DNA of 64,000 bases, taken from Croceibacterium segetis (GTDB taxonomy: Bacteria; Pseudomonadota; Alphaproteobacteria; Sphingomonadales; Sphingomonadaceae). The position numbers and the translations under genes were made by a program. This document shows positions 17,562 to 26,383 of this stretch, piece by piece; the stretch's first letter is position 1; the number at the start of each line of letters is the position of its first letter. The notes under the pieces were generated by a model. The model did not search any database. It was not told the origin of the DNA and worked only from the letters and a program-made list of their open reading frames with translations. Location: the NCBI RefSeq assembly GCF_011320115.1, contig NZ_JAANOZ010000009.1, positions 62,001 through 126,000 on the forward strand. The letters run 5' to 3'.

Positions 17562-17580
17562 CGTCACTAATACAGTGACG
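17562..17580. promoter_or_regulatory. Perfect palindrome upstream of telA (candidate operator)
   Basis: CGTCACT-AATAC-AGTGACG, 7-bp perfect arms with a 5-base centre, 23 bases before the telA start. Size and symmetry fit a dimeric repressor site (TetR-like, for example). It should control the telA operon. No regulator gene is adjacent. Confidence 0.55.
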
Positions 17581-17603
17581 AAGCGACGGGAGTTGACGAT
17601 CCG

Positions 17604-18818
17604 ATGGCCGATACCGCACCGACTACCGCGACCAAGAGCGCGACCGACCTCAACCTGACTCCGCCCGATCCGGTGCCGACGGTCGCCCCGGAAAAGGCCG
17701 CGGGCCTGGTCCCGGTCGATGCCGAGAAGCGGAGCAAGCTCGAGGAAAAGGTCGACGGATTCATCAACGAGCTCGTCGCGCTCGACGCCAATTCGCCCGA
17801 ATTCGGCAAGAAGGTCGACCAGATCACCAACATGGGGCGCAAGGAAATCGCCCAGACCTCGGCGATGTCGAATCGCTTCCTCGACCGGCCGATCCGGGCG
17901 ATGGACAAGGACAGCGGCGTCGGCGCCAACCTCGCCGAGCTGCGCAGGACGGTCGAGGAGCTCGATCCAGGCAAGAAGGGCAAGCTCTCGACCGGGCGCA
18001 AGATCCTCGGAATCATCCCCTTCGGCAACTCGCTCAAGCGCTATTTCGAAAGCTATCAGACCGCCCAGGGCCACATCCAGTCGGTCCTCGGCCACCTCGC
18101 CAGCGGCAAGGACGAGCTGCTGATGGACAACGCCGCGATCGACGTCGAGCGCCAGAAGCTGTGGGAGGCGATGGGCAATCTCGAGCAGATGGTGGTCATC
18201 GCCAAGACGCTCGACCAGAAGCTCGAGGACACCGCCGCCGACCTTGACGCGACCGACCCCGCGAAAGCCAAGGCGATCCGCGAGACCGCGCTGTTCTACG
18301 TCCGCCAGCGGACCCAGGACCTGCTGACCCAGATGGCTGTGAGCGTGCAGGGCTACCTGGCGCTCGACCTGGTCAAGAAGAACAACGTCGAGCTGGTCAA
18401 GGGCGTCGACCGCGCCAGCACCACCACCGTGGCCGCGCTGCGTACCGCCGTGACGGTCGCCCAGGCGATGACCAACCAGCGGCTCGTGCTGCAGCAGGTC
18501 ACCGCGCTCAACCAGACGACGTCGGACATGATCGATTCGACCGGCAAGCTGCTGCGCGAACAGACCGCGAAGATTCACGAGCAGGCCGCCTCGAGCACGA
18601 TCCCGCTCGAGACGCTGCAGCGGGCGTTCCAGAACATCTACGACACCATGGACGAGGTCGACACCTTCAAGGTCAAGGCGCTCGAGAACATGAAGCAGAC
18701 GGTCGAGACGCTCGGCCAGGAGGTCGAGAAGTCGAAGGGCTACATCGCCCGCGCCGAAGGGCAGAACAAGGCGCTGGCCTCGGCCAATGAGCCTTCGCTG
18801 CTGAGCCTGGAGGGCTGA
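17604..18818 (+). CDS. TelA-family toxic anion resistance protein
   Basis: 404 residues, mostly long alpha helices. Motifs GNSLKRYFESYQTAQGHIQSVLGHLASGKDELL, LWEAMGNLEQM and VKKNNVELVKGVDRASTTTVAALRTAVTVAQAM (in parts) are TelA family hallmarks. Linked to resistance to tellurite, some toxic anions and cell-envelope agents; the mechanism is unclear. First gene of a three-gene operon, its stop overlapping the start of the next by one base, and preceded by a palindrome. Confidence 0.9.
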   Translation: MADTAPTTATKSATDLNLTPPDPVPTVAPEKAAGLVPVDAEKRSKLEEKVDGFINELVALDANSPEFGKKVDQITNMGRKEIAQTSAMSNRFLDRPIRAMDKDSGVGANLAELRRTVEELDPGKKGKLSTGRKILGIIPFGNSLKRYFESYQTAQGHIQSVLGHLASGKDELLMDNAAIDVERQKLWEAMGNLEQMVVIAKTLDQKLEDTAADLDATDPAKAKAIRETALFYVRQRTQDLLTQMAVSVQGYLALDLVKKNNVELVKGVDRASTTTVAALRTAVTVAQAMTNQRLVLQQVTALNQTTSDMIDSTGKLLREQTAKIHEQAASSTIPLETLQRAFQNIYDTMDEVDTFKVKALENMKQTVETLGQEVEKSKGYIARAEGQNKALASANEPSLLSLEG

Positions 18819-19564
18819 TGGCCGGGGAAGCGCGGAACCACGACCTGATCCTGGCCGAAGCGCGGCGCTCGCTCGCCGACCAGCGCGCAGGCGGGCGGCG
18901 GCGGCAGGCGCCGATCGGGCGCGGCTCGGCGGAGTTGCGCCAGCGCAACCTGATGATGCGCATCAAGCTGATCGGCGGTTCGCTGCTGGCGATCGTCGCC
19001 GCGGCGATGGTCACCGGCATCCTCATCAACGGGATCGGCTTCACCGGGATCATGGTCGCGTTCCTCGCGGTGGTCGCGTGCACCTTCCTGTTCTCGAACT
19101 TCCCCAAGGTGCGGGTGCCGAAACGCGCCGACCTCAACACCGGCGACGTGCGCCATATGGTTGCGCGCACCGAGCTGTGGCTCGAAAGCCAGCGGCCGGC
19201 GCTGCCGCCGCCGGCGGTGACGCTGGTCGACAAGATCGGCACCCAGCTCGACGCACTCGGGCTGCAGCTCGAGACCGTCGACCCCGGCCACCCGGCGGCA
19301 CAGGAGACGCGCAAGCTGGTCGGCGAGACACTGCCCGGGATGGTCGAGGCCTATCGGCGCATCCCCGCGCAACTGCGCCGCGAGAAGCGCGCCGGGTCGA
19401 GCCCCGACGAGCAGATCGTCGAAAGCCTCGGCAAGATCAGCACGGAGATCGACCAGGTTACGCGGCAGCTCGCCGCCGGCGCGCTCGACGACCTCGCGGT
19501 GCGCACGCGCTACCTCGACTACAAGTATGGCGACGCCGACGAGCCCGCCCCGGAGAACCGTTGA
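18818..19564 (+). CDS. Membrane protein of the telA operon
   Basis: 248 residues. Two adjacent hydrophobic helices (LLAIVAAAMVTGILING, GIMVAFLAVVACTFLF, residues ~55-90) with a cytosolic Arg-rich N-terminus and a helical C-terminal domain (KIGTQLDALGLQLETV). In other bacteria telA is paired with an XpaC-like membrane protein of similar build; that match is suggestive, not certain. Starts on the last base of telA and ends on the first base of the next gene, so it is co-translated with both. Confidence 0.75.
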   Translation: MAGEARNHDLILAEARRSLADQRAGGRRRQAPIGRGSAELRQRNLMMRIKLIGGSLLAIVAAAMVTGILINGIGFTGIMVAFLAVVACTFLFSNFPKVRVPKRADLNTGDVRHMVARTELWLESQRPALPPPAVTLVDKIGTQLDALGLQLETVDPGHPAAQETRKLVGETLPGMVEAYRRIPAQLRREKRAGSSPDEQIVESLGKISTEIDQVTRQLAAGALDDLAVRTRYLDYKYGDADEPAPENR

Positions 19565-19875
19565 TGCGTGTCGAAATCCCCCACAACCTCGACAAGGCGA
19601 CCACTCGCCAGCGCTTGCGCGCGAACAGCCACAAGATCGCCGATCAGTTCCCCGGCGGCATGGCCCAGGTCGAGACCAGCTGGCCGAACGAGGACACCAT
19701 GGCGATGCACGTGCGCGCGATGGGTCAGGAACTGAGCGGGCAGATCGAGATCGAGGAGGGCAAGATCGTCTTCAACATGACGCTGCCACCGGCCTTGTCG
19801 TTCATCGAACCGATCGTCGCCGGCGCCCTCAGGCAGCAAGGCCCCAAGTTGATCGCCGGCCCGTCGGGAAACTAG
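19564..19875 (+). CDS. Polyhydroxyalkanoic acid system family protein
   Basis: 103 residues. Begins MRVEIPHNLDKATTRQRL, with HKIADQFPGGMAQVETSW and the end FIEPIVAGALRQQGPKLI, the pattern of the small PHA granule region proteins (TIGR02610-like). Predicted mixed alpha/beta. Exact role unknown. Last gene of the telA operon, overlapping the previous stop by one base. Confidence 0.8.
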   Translation: MRVEIPHNLDKATTRQRLRANSHKIADQFPGGMAQVETSWPNEDTMAMHVRAMGQELSGQIEIEEGKIVFNMTLPPALSFIEPIVAGALRQQGPKLIAGPSGN

Positions 19876-19893
19876 GCCCAGGATCGGGGCCGG

Positions 19894-20346
19894 CTACAGC
19901 TTTCGCTCCAGCTCGAGATAAGTCTCGGGAATGCGCAGCGCCGCCGTCGCCTCGCGCGTTTCGCGCAGGAACAGCAGCAGTGCGCCGATCAACAGCGCCA
20001 GCGACGCCACGAAGGTAATCGAGACGAGCGGCTTGAGATCGACCCCGGCCATATCCTCGACGAACAGCAGCACGACCGTCACCCCCACGCACAAGCCGGC
20101 CGTCACGAGCAGCAGGAAGGCCCGGCCGATCAGGTGGATGCGGCGCGCCACCAGGCGGATTTCGCGGACGACCGCGTCATGCTCCGGTCCCGAGGTTTCC
20201 GGGTGCATCGTCTGGAGCACGCGCGAACGGTCGACGATGCGGGCGAGCCGGCTCGAGAGGATGTTCATAATATTGCCGATCGCCACGAGCATGAACACCG
20301 GCGTCAGCGCGAGCTGAATTGTCTGGACGATCAGCGGCTTGTCCAT
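19894..20346 (-). CDS. DUF2721 membrane protein
   Basis: 150 residues, three hydrophobic segments (N-terminal LALTPVFMLVAIGNIMNIL, then FLLLVTAGLCVGVTVVLLF and VASLALLIGALLLFL). The NILSSRLARIVDRSR segment after the first helix is the DUF2721 signature. Function unknown. Convergent with the telA operon. Confidence 0.85.
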   Translation of the reverse strand: MDKPLIVQTIQLALTPVFMLVAIGNIMNILSSRLARIVDRSRVLQTMHPETSGPEHDAVVREIRLVARRIHLIGRAFLLLVTAGLCVGVTVVLLFVEDMAGVDLKPLVSITFVASLALLIGALLLFLRETREATAALRIPETYLELERKL

Positions 20347-20459
20347 CGCTCTTTTTATCTCCGCGCGGAACCATCTGTCCCGTTAACCAGTTGCACGACC
20401 AACGACCCTGCGCGATAGGCGCATCGGGGTCGCGTCGCAATCTGGGGACCGGAGGGGCG

Positions 20460-20888
20460 ATGCACGCAGATTTGCAGTCAGGCGAAGGATTCGAGGCCGT
20501 GCCGGGCACCGCGATAGAGCGCGGAGTCGATCGCGTGCTGCTGGTCGAGGACAGCATGCTGATCGCTCTCGACGCCGAGGACGCGCTGGTGGCTTGCGGC
20601 GTGGGCACGGTCGTGGTGGTGGGAAATGTCGCCGCGGCGCTGGCGGCAATGGCTGACGCACTTCCCGATTTCGCCCTGCTCGACCACAATCTCGGGGATG
20701 AGACGAGCGAGCCGGTCGCTCGCGCGCTGGCAGAAGCGGGCGTGCCTTATTGCTTTGCCTCCGGCTACGGAGACGCGCTCGAGCGGACCTCGGTCGAGCC
20801 GCCCTACGGCGTGCTCAAGAAGCCCTATTCGCAAAAGGATCTGTCCGCAGTGCTGGCGCGGGTCGAGGCCGACAGGGCCGGCCAATAG
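20460..20888 (+). CDS. Single-domain response regulator
   Basis: 142 residues: receiver domain only. Acidic pocket VEDS near residue 30, phospho-acceptor Asp in FALLDHNLG near residue 74, and the conserved Lys in GVLKKPYS near residue 121. No output domain, as in the stand-alone receivers common in sphingomonads. GGAGGGG precedes the ATG. No histidine kinase is adjacent. Convergent with manC. Confidence 0.88.
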   Translation: MHADLQSGEGFEAVPGTAIERGVDRVLLVEDSMLIALDAEDALVACGVGTVVVVGNVAAALAAMADALPDFALLDHNLGDETSEPVARALAEAGVPYCFASGYGDALERTSVEPPYGVLKKPYSQKDLSAVLARVEADRAGQ

Positions 20889-20897
20889 ACCGCGATC

Positions 20898-21932
20898 CTA
20901 TTGTTTCGCCGCTCCCTCGAGCTTGCCGACCTTCTGCGCCCCCTCCATCGTCGTCACCAGCACTTCGTCGCCATCGACGATTATCGCCACGTCGGAGAGG
21001 CCGATCACCGAAATGCGCGGGCCGTCGCTGTCGACGAACACCCCGGTGCAGTCGACCAGTTCGGCGCGGCCGCGGACCGAATTGCCGTCGCGGTCGCGAT
21101 CGGTCGCGGCCCGCAGCGCGGCCCAGCTGCCGATGTCCGACCAGCCCATCGAGGCGGGGACCATCGCCGCGCGGTCGGTCTCTTCCATCACCGCATAATC
21201 GACCGACTCCGGCTCGATCGCCGCGAACGCTCCGGCGTCGGGGTGGAAGCGGTTGCCGTCCTGCTGCCCGTTCTCGACGGACTCGCGCGCCGCAGCGGCC
21301 AGCGCCGGACGGTGCCCGGCCAGCTCGGCGAGGAATTGTCCGGCGCGGAACGCGAAGATGCCCCCGTTCCAGCTGTAGCCGCCGTCGGCGAGGAACGCCT
21401 GCGCGGTCGCCAAATCGGGCTTTTCGACAAATCGCTCCACGCGATAGCCACCCTCGAGCGGCGCGCCACGCTTGATGTAGCCGTAGCCCGTCTCCGGCGC
21501 GCTGGCGGTGATCCCGAAGGCGACCAGCCAGTCTTCCTCGGCGAGCTTCGCGGCGGCGGCGGCGGCCGCGCGGAACGCCTGCTCGTCGGCGATGTGGTGA
21601 TCGCTCGGGCAGACGAGCATGACCGCGTCCGCGGGCAGCCGGGCAGCCGCGAGCGCGATCGCCGCGGCGGTGTTCTTCGCCTCGGGCTCGACGATCACGG
21701 TGGCGCCGGGCGCGGCCTTCGATTGCTCGTCGACGTGCTGCAGATGGGCGGTGCCGGTGACGATCACCGGAGGCGCGAACTGCTCCGAATCGCCGCAGCG
21801 GCCAAGCGTGGCCTCGAACATCGTCCGCTCGCCGACCAGCGGCAGGAACGGCTTGGGCTTGGTCTTGCGGCTGCGCGGCCACAGCCGGGTGCCGCTGCCG
21901 CCACAAAGGATCACGGGGACGATCTTGTTCAT
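20898..21932 (-). CDS. manC: Mannose-1-phosphate guanylyltransferase
   Basis: 344 residues, the short form with the nucleotidyltransferase domain and a left-handed helix tail but no C-terminal phosphomannose isomerase domain. Motifs: VILCGGSGTRLWPRSR with KPFLPL (catalytic loop), VEPEAKNTAAAIALAA, and FVEKPD. Makes GDP-mannose for polysaccharide or glycan synthesis. Divergent from the first PQQ dehydrogenase. Confidence 0.92.
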   Translation of the reverse strand: MNKIVPVILCGGSGTRLWPRSRKTKPKPFLPLVGERTMFEATLGRCGDSEQFAPPVIVTGTAHLQHVDEQSKAAPGATVIVEPEAKNTAAAIALAAARLPADAVMLVCPSDHHIADEQAFRAAAAAAAKLAEEDWLVAFGITASAPETGYGYIKRGAPLEGGYRVERFVEKPDLATAQAFLADGGYSWNGGIFAFRAGQFLAELAGHRPALAAAARESVENGQQDGNRFHPDAGAFAAIEPESVDYAVMEETDRAAMVPASMGWSDIGSWAALRAATDRDRDGNSVRGRAELVDCTGVFVDSDGPRISVIGLSDVAIIVDGDEVLVTTMEGAQKVGKLEGAAKQ

Positions 21933-22108
21933 GCATGCTCCGTCGGAGATTCGCTGGAAAGTGCCCTAACGCCTAAAACGCCTTCGGTTCCAGCAGTTGG
22001 TTCGCGGCGCACAAGATTGTTTATTCAGTGAACGGTTTTCGACGTGAACGATCTTGCCCGCCGCCGGACGGCCCGCTAGCCTTGCCGGCCGTTCGGAGGG
22101 AGAGATTC

Positions 22109-24049
22109 ATGCATCGCCGGCTTGCCACGATCCTGACTGCCCTGGCGCTGCCAGCCGCGGCGCTGGCGCAATCCGGCGACACGCCGGCGGGCGACTGGAC
22201 AAGCTACGCTCGTGACCTCTCGGGCGACCGCTATTCGCCGCTGACGCAGATCGACACCCGGAACGTCAAGCAGCTGCAGCCCGCGTGGAGTTTCCGCCTC
22301 CGCCCCGACGGCGGCGCGGCGGTGCTCGGCGGGACGGTGCCGATCGTCATCGATTCCGTGATGTACTTCCCCGTCGGCAACGCGGTCGTCGCGCTCGAGG
22401 CCGACAGCGGCAAGGAGCTCTGGCGCCATCCGGTCAAGGGCCTGGTCCGCCGCGCCGTCAGCTACTGGCCCGGCGACGGCAGCATGGGTCCGCGGATCTT
22501 CTATTCGACCGGTTCGGAGATCACCGCGCTGAACCCGAAGACCGGCGAGGTCGACACCAGCTACGCGGAAGACGGTGTCTCGAAGATCGACGGGACGCCT
22601 TACCCCTACCCGCCTTCGGTCTACCACAACGTCCTCGTCGTCGGCGCCGCAACGGCCGAGATGCCGCACGGTCCCTCGGGCGACAGCCGCGCCTACGACG
22701 CGCGCACCGGCAAGAAGCTGTGGCAGTTCCACACCGTGCCGCAGCCCGGCGAAGTCGGCCACGAGACCTGGCTCGATGACGGCTGGAAGGGCCGCTCGGG
22801 CACCAACATGTGGGTGTGGTACACCACCGCCGACCCGAAGACCGACACGATCTACATGACCATCGGTGGCCCCAGCCCGAACTACTACGGCGGCGACCGC
22901 CCGGGCGCGAACCTGTTCGGCAATTCGATCGTCGCGGTCGATGCCAATACCGGCAAGTACAAGTGGCACTTCCAGACGATCCACCACGACTTGTGGGACT
23001 GGGACCTGCCCGCGCCGCCGGTGCTGTTCGACGTGCACAAGGACGGCAAGACCATACCTGCGCTCGCAGAGACGGGTAAGCCGGGCTTCATGTACATCCT
23101 CAACCGCGAAACGGGCGAGCCGGTGTTCGGCGTCGTCGAGCGTCCGGTCGCTTCCGGAGACGTGCCCGGCGAATGGTACTCGCCGACCCAGCCGGTGCCG
23201 GTGAAGCCCGAGCAATTGAATCGCGGGTTCTGGAGCCCGGACGATATCGTCACCGCCAAGGACACCACGCCAGAGCACGTCGCGGCGTGCCACGCCTTGC
23301 TCGATAGCTACGGCGGCACCTTCTACAACGCCGGCAGCTTCACCCCGTTCTTCATGAAGAAGGAGGTGAACGGCAAGCCGTTCTCGTCGATCAACATGCC
23401 GCACAACGGCGGCTCGGTGTGGGGCGGCAGCGCGGCCGACCCGACCAAGGGGGTCGTCTACGTCAACACCAGCGAGGGCGGGTCGATCGGCTGGATCGAG
23501 AAGCGCGTGCCGGGCGCCAATTACGGGCGCGGGGCGGAGGAATCCGACCAGCCTTACGATCGCGGAAGCCTGATCGGCCCGGGCGCCTATTCCGGCTTCA
23601 TGGCCAGCTTCACCACGGCTGATGGCAGGAAGGCCACGCTGCCGTGCTTCAAGCCGCCGTGGGGCCGGTTGATCGCGGTCGACGGCAACACCGGCGATAT
23701 CCTCTGGGCCAGCCGCCTCGGCATCAGCGAGGACCTGCCCAAGGGCAAGCAGGAGACCGGCGCCAACAATGGTTCGGGCGGGCCGATCGTCACCGCCGGC
23801 GGCCTGGTGTTCATCGGCGCGACCTCCGACCGCTACTTCCGCGCCTTCGATGCGAAAAACGGCAAGATCCTCTGGCAGAAGCAGCTCGACTACGCGCCGC
23901 TGACGATACCGGTCAGCTACCAGGGCAAGGACGGACGGCAGTACGTCGCCGTGATGGCCGCGGGCTCGAGCCTTGCGCCGTCGAGCCGGACCCCCGAGGG
24001 TAAGCCCGCCAACAACGAATCGCTGATCGCCTTCGCGCTGCCGAAGTGA
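22109..24049 (+). CDS. PQQ-dependent dehydrogenase 1 (no haem, glucose/polyol dehydrogenase-like clade)
   Basis: 646 residues with signal peptide (ending ALAQ), so periplasmic. Eight-bladed quinoprotein propeller: repeated blades of the AxDxxTGKxxW type. The catalytic segment HHDLWDWDLP near residue 291 and PCFKPPWG near residue 513 place it near membrane glucose, quinate and polyol dehydrogenases rather than methanol dehydrogenases; the vicinal Cys pair of the latter is absent. No c-type haem of its own, so electrons must go to another carrier. GGAGGG precedes the ATG. Substrate unknown; a polyol or cyclic alcohol is likely. Followed after 28 bases by the VOC protein gene. Confidence 0.88.
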   Translation: MHRRLATILTALALPAAALAQSGDTPAGDWTSYARDLSGDRYSPLTQIDTRNVKQLQPAWSFRLRPDGGAAVLGGTVPIVIDSVMYFPVGNAVVALEADSGKELWRHPVKGLVRRAVSYWPGDGSMGPRIFYSTGSEITALNPKTGEVDTSYAEDGVSKIDGTPYPYPPSVYHNVLVVGAATAEMPHGPSGDSRAYDARTGKKLWQFHTVPQPGEVGHETWLDDGWKGRSGTNMWVWYTTADPKTDTIYMTIGGPSPNYYGGDRPGANLFGNSIVAVDANTGKYKWHFQTIHHDLWDWDLPAPPVLFDVHKDGKTIPALAETGKPGFMYILNRETGEPVFGVVERPVASGDVPGEWYSPTQPVPVKPEQLNRGFWSPDDIVTAKDTTPEHVAACHALLDSYGGTFYNAGSFTPFFMKKEVNGKPFSSINMPHNGGSVWGGSAADPTKGVVYVNTSEGGSIGWIEKRVPGANYGRGAEESDQPYDRGSLIGPGAYSGFMASFTTADGRKATLPCFKPPWGRLIAVDGNTGDILWASRLGISEDLPKGKQETGANNGSGGPIVTAGGLVFIGATSDRYFRAFDAKNGKILWQKQLDYAPLTIPVSYQGKDGRQYVAVMAAGSSLAPSSRTPEGKPANNESLIAFALPK

Positions 24050-24077
24050 TTGGGCCGAAGTGAGTGGAGAGACTGGA

Positions 24078-25085
24078 ATGGGACGCATTGCCATTGGCCT
24101 GCTCGGCGCTGCGACGCTTGCGACGGGCGCCTGCGCAGCCGCGCAGCAGACGCCGCCGCCGGGGCGGATCACCACGCCCGAAGGCGCGGTGATGAGCAGC
24201 GCCAGCGACCTCGCCTACAAGCCCGGCCAGCTGACGCAAGAACAGCTGATGAGCTCGACCGGGGACTTGTTCACCGGCCCCGCGGCGAATGTGTTCCGCC
24301 GCTATCCGCGCGACAAGACGGAAGCGATGGTCAAGTTCTATACGGGCGCGCTGGCACTCAAGTCGCTCAGCCCGATCCAGCTGACCGCCACCCAGCAGAT
24401 GCTGCTCACCGGCGTCGGCCACGGGCAGGTCAAGCTCTCCGCCGGGCAGCAGGGCAACCGCAAGTACGACCTCGAAGGCGGCTATGCCGGCGGCACCGGC
24501 ATCCGCTTCTTCGCTTTCCACTACCCCGACGAAGCGGTGGTCAAGCAGCGCTTCAGGGAGGCGGGGTTTCCGGAACCCGAATTCGCCGCTCGCCCGGATG
24601 GCTGGAGACAGGCGCTGGTCAAGGATCCCGGCGGCTTCGACATCGTGATCCTGGTCCACAAGGATGCCAAGGACCATTCCGACGACGGGGTCGGCGTGGG
24701 CATTAACGTCTCCGACCTCGAACGGAGCCGCGCCTTTTATCGCGACTTCGTCGGCCTCAAGGAATTGCCGCCGATAAAGGCCTCGCTGCTCGGAACGACG
24801 CTCTATCCGTTCGAGCGCGGCGAGACGACGCTGATGCTCTACCACCTCGGTGACAACAAGCATCCCGACAACGGCAGCGCCGGCATCCAGTACGTCGTCA
24901 GCGATTCGCCCCTGGCCGACGCGAAGGCCAAGGCGCGGCACATCGCTGTCGAAACCCCGCTCAACAAGCTCGCCGGGTTCGACCTGATCACCGTCTGGCT
25001 CAACGATCCCGACGGGGTGACCAACTACTACGCACAGGTCGGCCCCAACAGCCGCACCGCCAGGGCGGCCGCAGCGGGGAACTGA
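24078..25085 (+). CDS. Exported two-domain VOC (glyoxalase-fold) protein
   Basis: 335 residues with a signal or lipoprotein-like N-terminus (ATLATGACAAAQ). Two vicinal-oxygen-chelate-type units: the first ~60-190 (MVKFYTGALALKSLSP, LVKDPGGFDIVI), the second ~205-320 (GINVSDLERSRAFYRDFVGLKEL, VWLNDPDGVTNYY). VOC domains bind divalent metals and do dioxygenase, isomerase or resistance chemistry. Export of a VOC protein is less usual. Placed 28 bases after PQQ dehydrogenase 1, likely the same transcript. Confidence 0.8.
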   Translation: MGRIAIGLLGAATLATGACAAAQQTPPPGRITTPEGAVMSSASDLAYKPGQLTQEQLMSSTGDLFTGPAANVFRRYPRDKTEAMVKFYTGALALKSLSPIQLTATQQMLLTGVGHGQVKLSAGQQGNRKYDLEGGYAGGTGIRFFAFHYPDEAVVKQRFREAGFPEPEFAARPDGWRQALVKDPGGFDIVILVHKDAKDHSDDGVGVGINVSDLERSRAFYRDFVGLKELPPIKASLLGTTLYPFERGETTLMLYHLGDNKHPDNGSAGIQYVVSDSPLADAKAKARHIAVETPLNKLAGFDLITVWLNDPDGVTNYYAQVGPNSRTARAAAAGN

Positions 25086-25090
25086 GGCCA

Positions 25091-25126
25091 AGCAAAAGGC
25101 CCTCCCCGGCAAACCGGAAAGGGCCT
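25091..25126 (-). terminator. Terminator of the small cytochrome c gene
   Basis: AGGCCCT...AGGGCCT outer arms with an inner CCGG-CAAA-CCGG hairpin. On the minus strand it is followed by TTTTGCTT, so it serves the cytochrome c gene at 25149-25580. Confidence 0.7.
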
Positions 25127-25148
25127 CCTGGTGATCGCTTGAAAAGAC

Positions 25149-25580
25149 TTAGTGGTTCTGCTGCTCGCTCGTCGACGCGGCGGCGACGGCCGGAGCGTCC
25201 TTGTGGTTCACCGCGACGATGTAGTCGGCCAGCTTGGCGATGTCGGCCTCGTCGATCTGCCCGCCGAAGCTCGGCATCGGGCCCTGCCCGTTGGTGACCC
25301 GATTGACGATGAAATCGTGCGTCAGCTTGGGGTTGTCGAGGCTCGGCCCGACCGCGCCCGACGAGCCGGCGTCCGTCAACGTGTGGCAGGCGCTGCACGA
25401 CCAGGTGTTGAACAGTTCGCGCCCCGCTTCGACGGCGGCGGACGGCTTGGCGTCCTCGGCGTGGGCCTGGGTGGCGAAGCTGCCGATGCCCGCGGCAAGG
25501 CCGCCGACCAGCGCCAGCGCGCCGAGCGCGGGGGTGAAGACCGCCCGACGGGATTTGCCCCCAAGTACTCTCTGGCCCAC
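25149..25580 (-). CDS. Small periplasmic cytochrome c
   Basis: 143 residues from a GTG at 25580 with GGAG eight bases before it; a TTG further upstream is possible but gives a non-signal leader. Signal/anchor helix (FTPALGALALVGGLAAGIGSF) ends at THAHAE-like QAHAE. Haem motif CSACH near residue 70; distal Met in GPMPSFGGQI near residue 110. A mono-haem class I cytochrome of about 10 kDa, a probable electron acceptor for the haem-less PQQ dehydrogenases around it. Transcribed away from them. Confidence 0.85.
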   Translation of the reverse strand: MGQRVLGGKSRRAVFTPALGALALVGGLAAGIGSFATQAHAEDAKPSAAVEAGRELFNTWSCSACHTLTDAGSSGAVGPSLDNPKLTHDFIVNRVTNGQGPMPSFGGQIDEADIAKLADYIVAVNHKDAPAVAAASTSEQQNH

Positions 25581-25730
25581 TGCGTTCGCTCCGTTCGTTG
25601 ATTCTGTCCGTTCTGGCCGCGCGCCTTTGCTTGCCTGCGCGGCCGAAGTCAATAATGCACTAGTTGACGCGCCCTGAAGGTCAGTTGAATAGCCGCTTCA
25701 GGAAACAGCAGGACGATCGGCGGGAGAGGC

Positions 25731-26234
25731 ATGGTACGTCGCGGTTTGACGTTGTTCGCGCTGGCGTCGCTGCTTGCCGGTTGCGGGCGTGCCGAACCCG
25801 GCGACGATCAGCCAGCCAGCGGCGCGACGCCCTACGTCAAGGCGCACTCCCTGCAGCAGCTGATGGCCACGGTGATGGAACCCGATGCGCAGGTCTTCTG
25901 GCACTCGGCAGGGACGGTCAGCGATTCCGGGGGCACGCGCGATCTCACCCCCACCACTCCCGAGGGCTGGACCGCCGCGCAAAGCGCGGCAGCTACGGTC
26001 GCCGAAACCGGAAACCTGCTCCTGACGCCGATCTATTCGAAAGACCGCGGCCCCGACTGGATCGAGTTCGCCCAGAATCTGGTGCGCGCCGGCAAGCAGG
26101 CGGAGACGGCGACCATCGCGCGCGACGGCGAGGCGATGTTCGAAACCGGCGCCAGGCTTTCGGAGGCGTGCTCCGCCTGTCACCAGGCCTATCTGCCGCA
26201 AGAGCAGGCGGCCAAGGCGGATTCGGGGCAGTAA
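25731..26234 (+). CDS. Cytochrome c'-like lipoprotein
   Basis: 167 residues. Lipobox LLAGC at residues 14-18 predicts a lipid anchor. The body is helical, with one haem motif CSACHQAYLP near residue 147, close to the C-terminus as in four-helix cytochromes c'/c556. Likely an anchored electron carrier or gas-binding sensor. Lies 149 bases before PQQ dehydrogenase 2, same direction. Confidence 0.82.
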   Translation: MVRRGLTLFALASLLAGCGRAEPGDDQPASGATPYVKAHSLQQLMATVMEPDAQVFWHSAGTVSDSGGTRDLTPTTPEGWTAAQSAAATVAETGNLLLTPIYSKDRGPDWIEFAQNLVRAGKQAETATIARDGEAMFETGARLSEACSACHQAYLPQEQAAKADSGQ

Positions 26235-26247
26235 GGCCGGCTCGGCG

Positions 26248-26256
26248 GACAATGTC
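26248..26256. promoter_or_regulatory. GACAATGTC palindromic motif, copy 1
   Basis: GACA-A-TGTC between the cytochrome c' gene and the operon of PQQ dehydrogenase 2. The same 9-mer recurs at 36822 and 39977, all intergenic within this gene island. A candidate shared operator; the regulator is unknown. Confidence 0.35.
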
Positions 26257-26383
26257 ACGCTGGGGAGGGGCATACAGCGCGCTCCCCGGCGCCCATTTTT
26301 TCGGATATTGTCAACTTATCGCGTTTTCCACCCTTGTTGCCGCGGGCAATTCTCGGCTAGGCTTCCGGCACGGGAGAATGGGT

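Noticed and set aside
22980-23010. HHDLWDWD in enzymes 1, 2 and 4 as a lanthanide signature
   Set aside because: The second Asp is general in the glucose/quinate/polyol dehydrogenase clade, which uses Ca2+ or Mg2+; it is not diagnostic there.
22076-24175. 699-codon open frame on the minus strand opposite PQQ dehydrogenase 1
   Set aside because: Arg/Asp/Val-rich composition without domain pattern; it mirrors the codon use of the real gene. Similar antisense frames lie opposite the other PQQ genes (33231-35192, 47095-49194, 52362-54497) and are rejected for the same reason.
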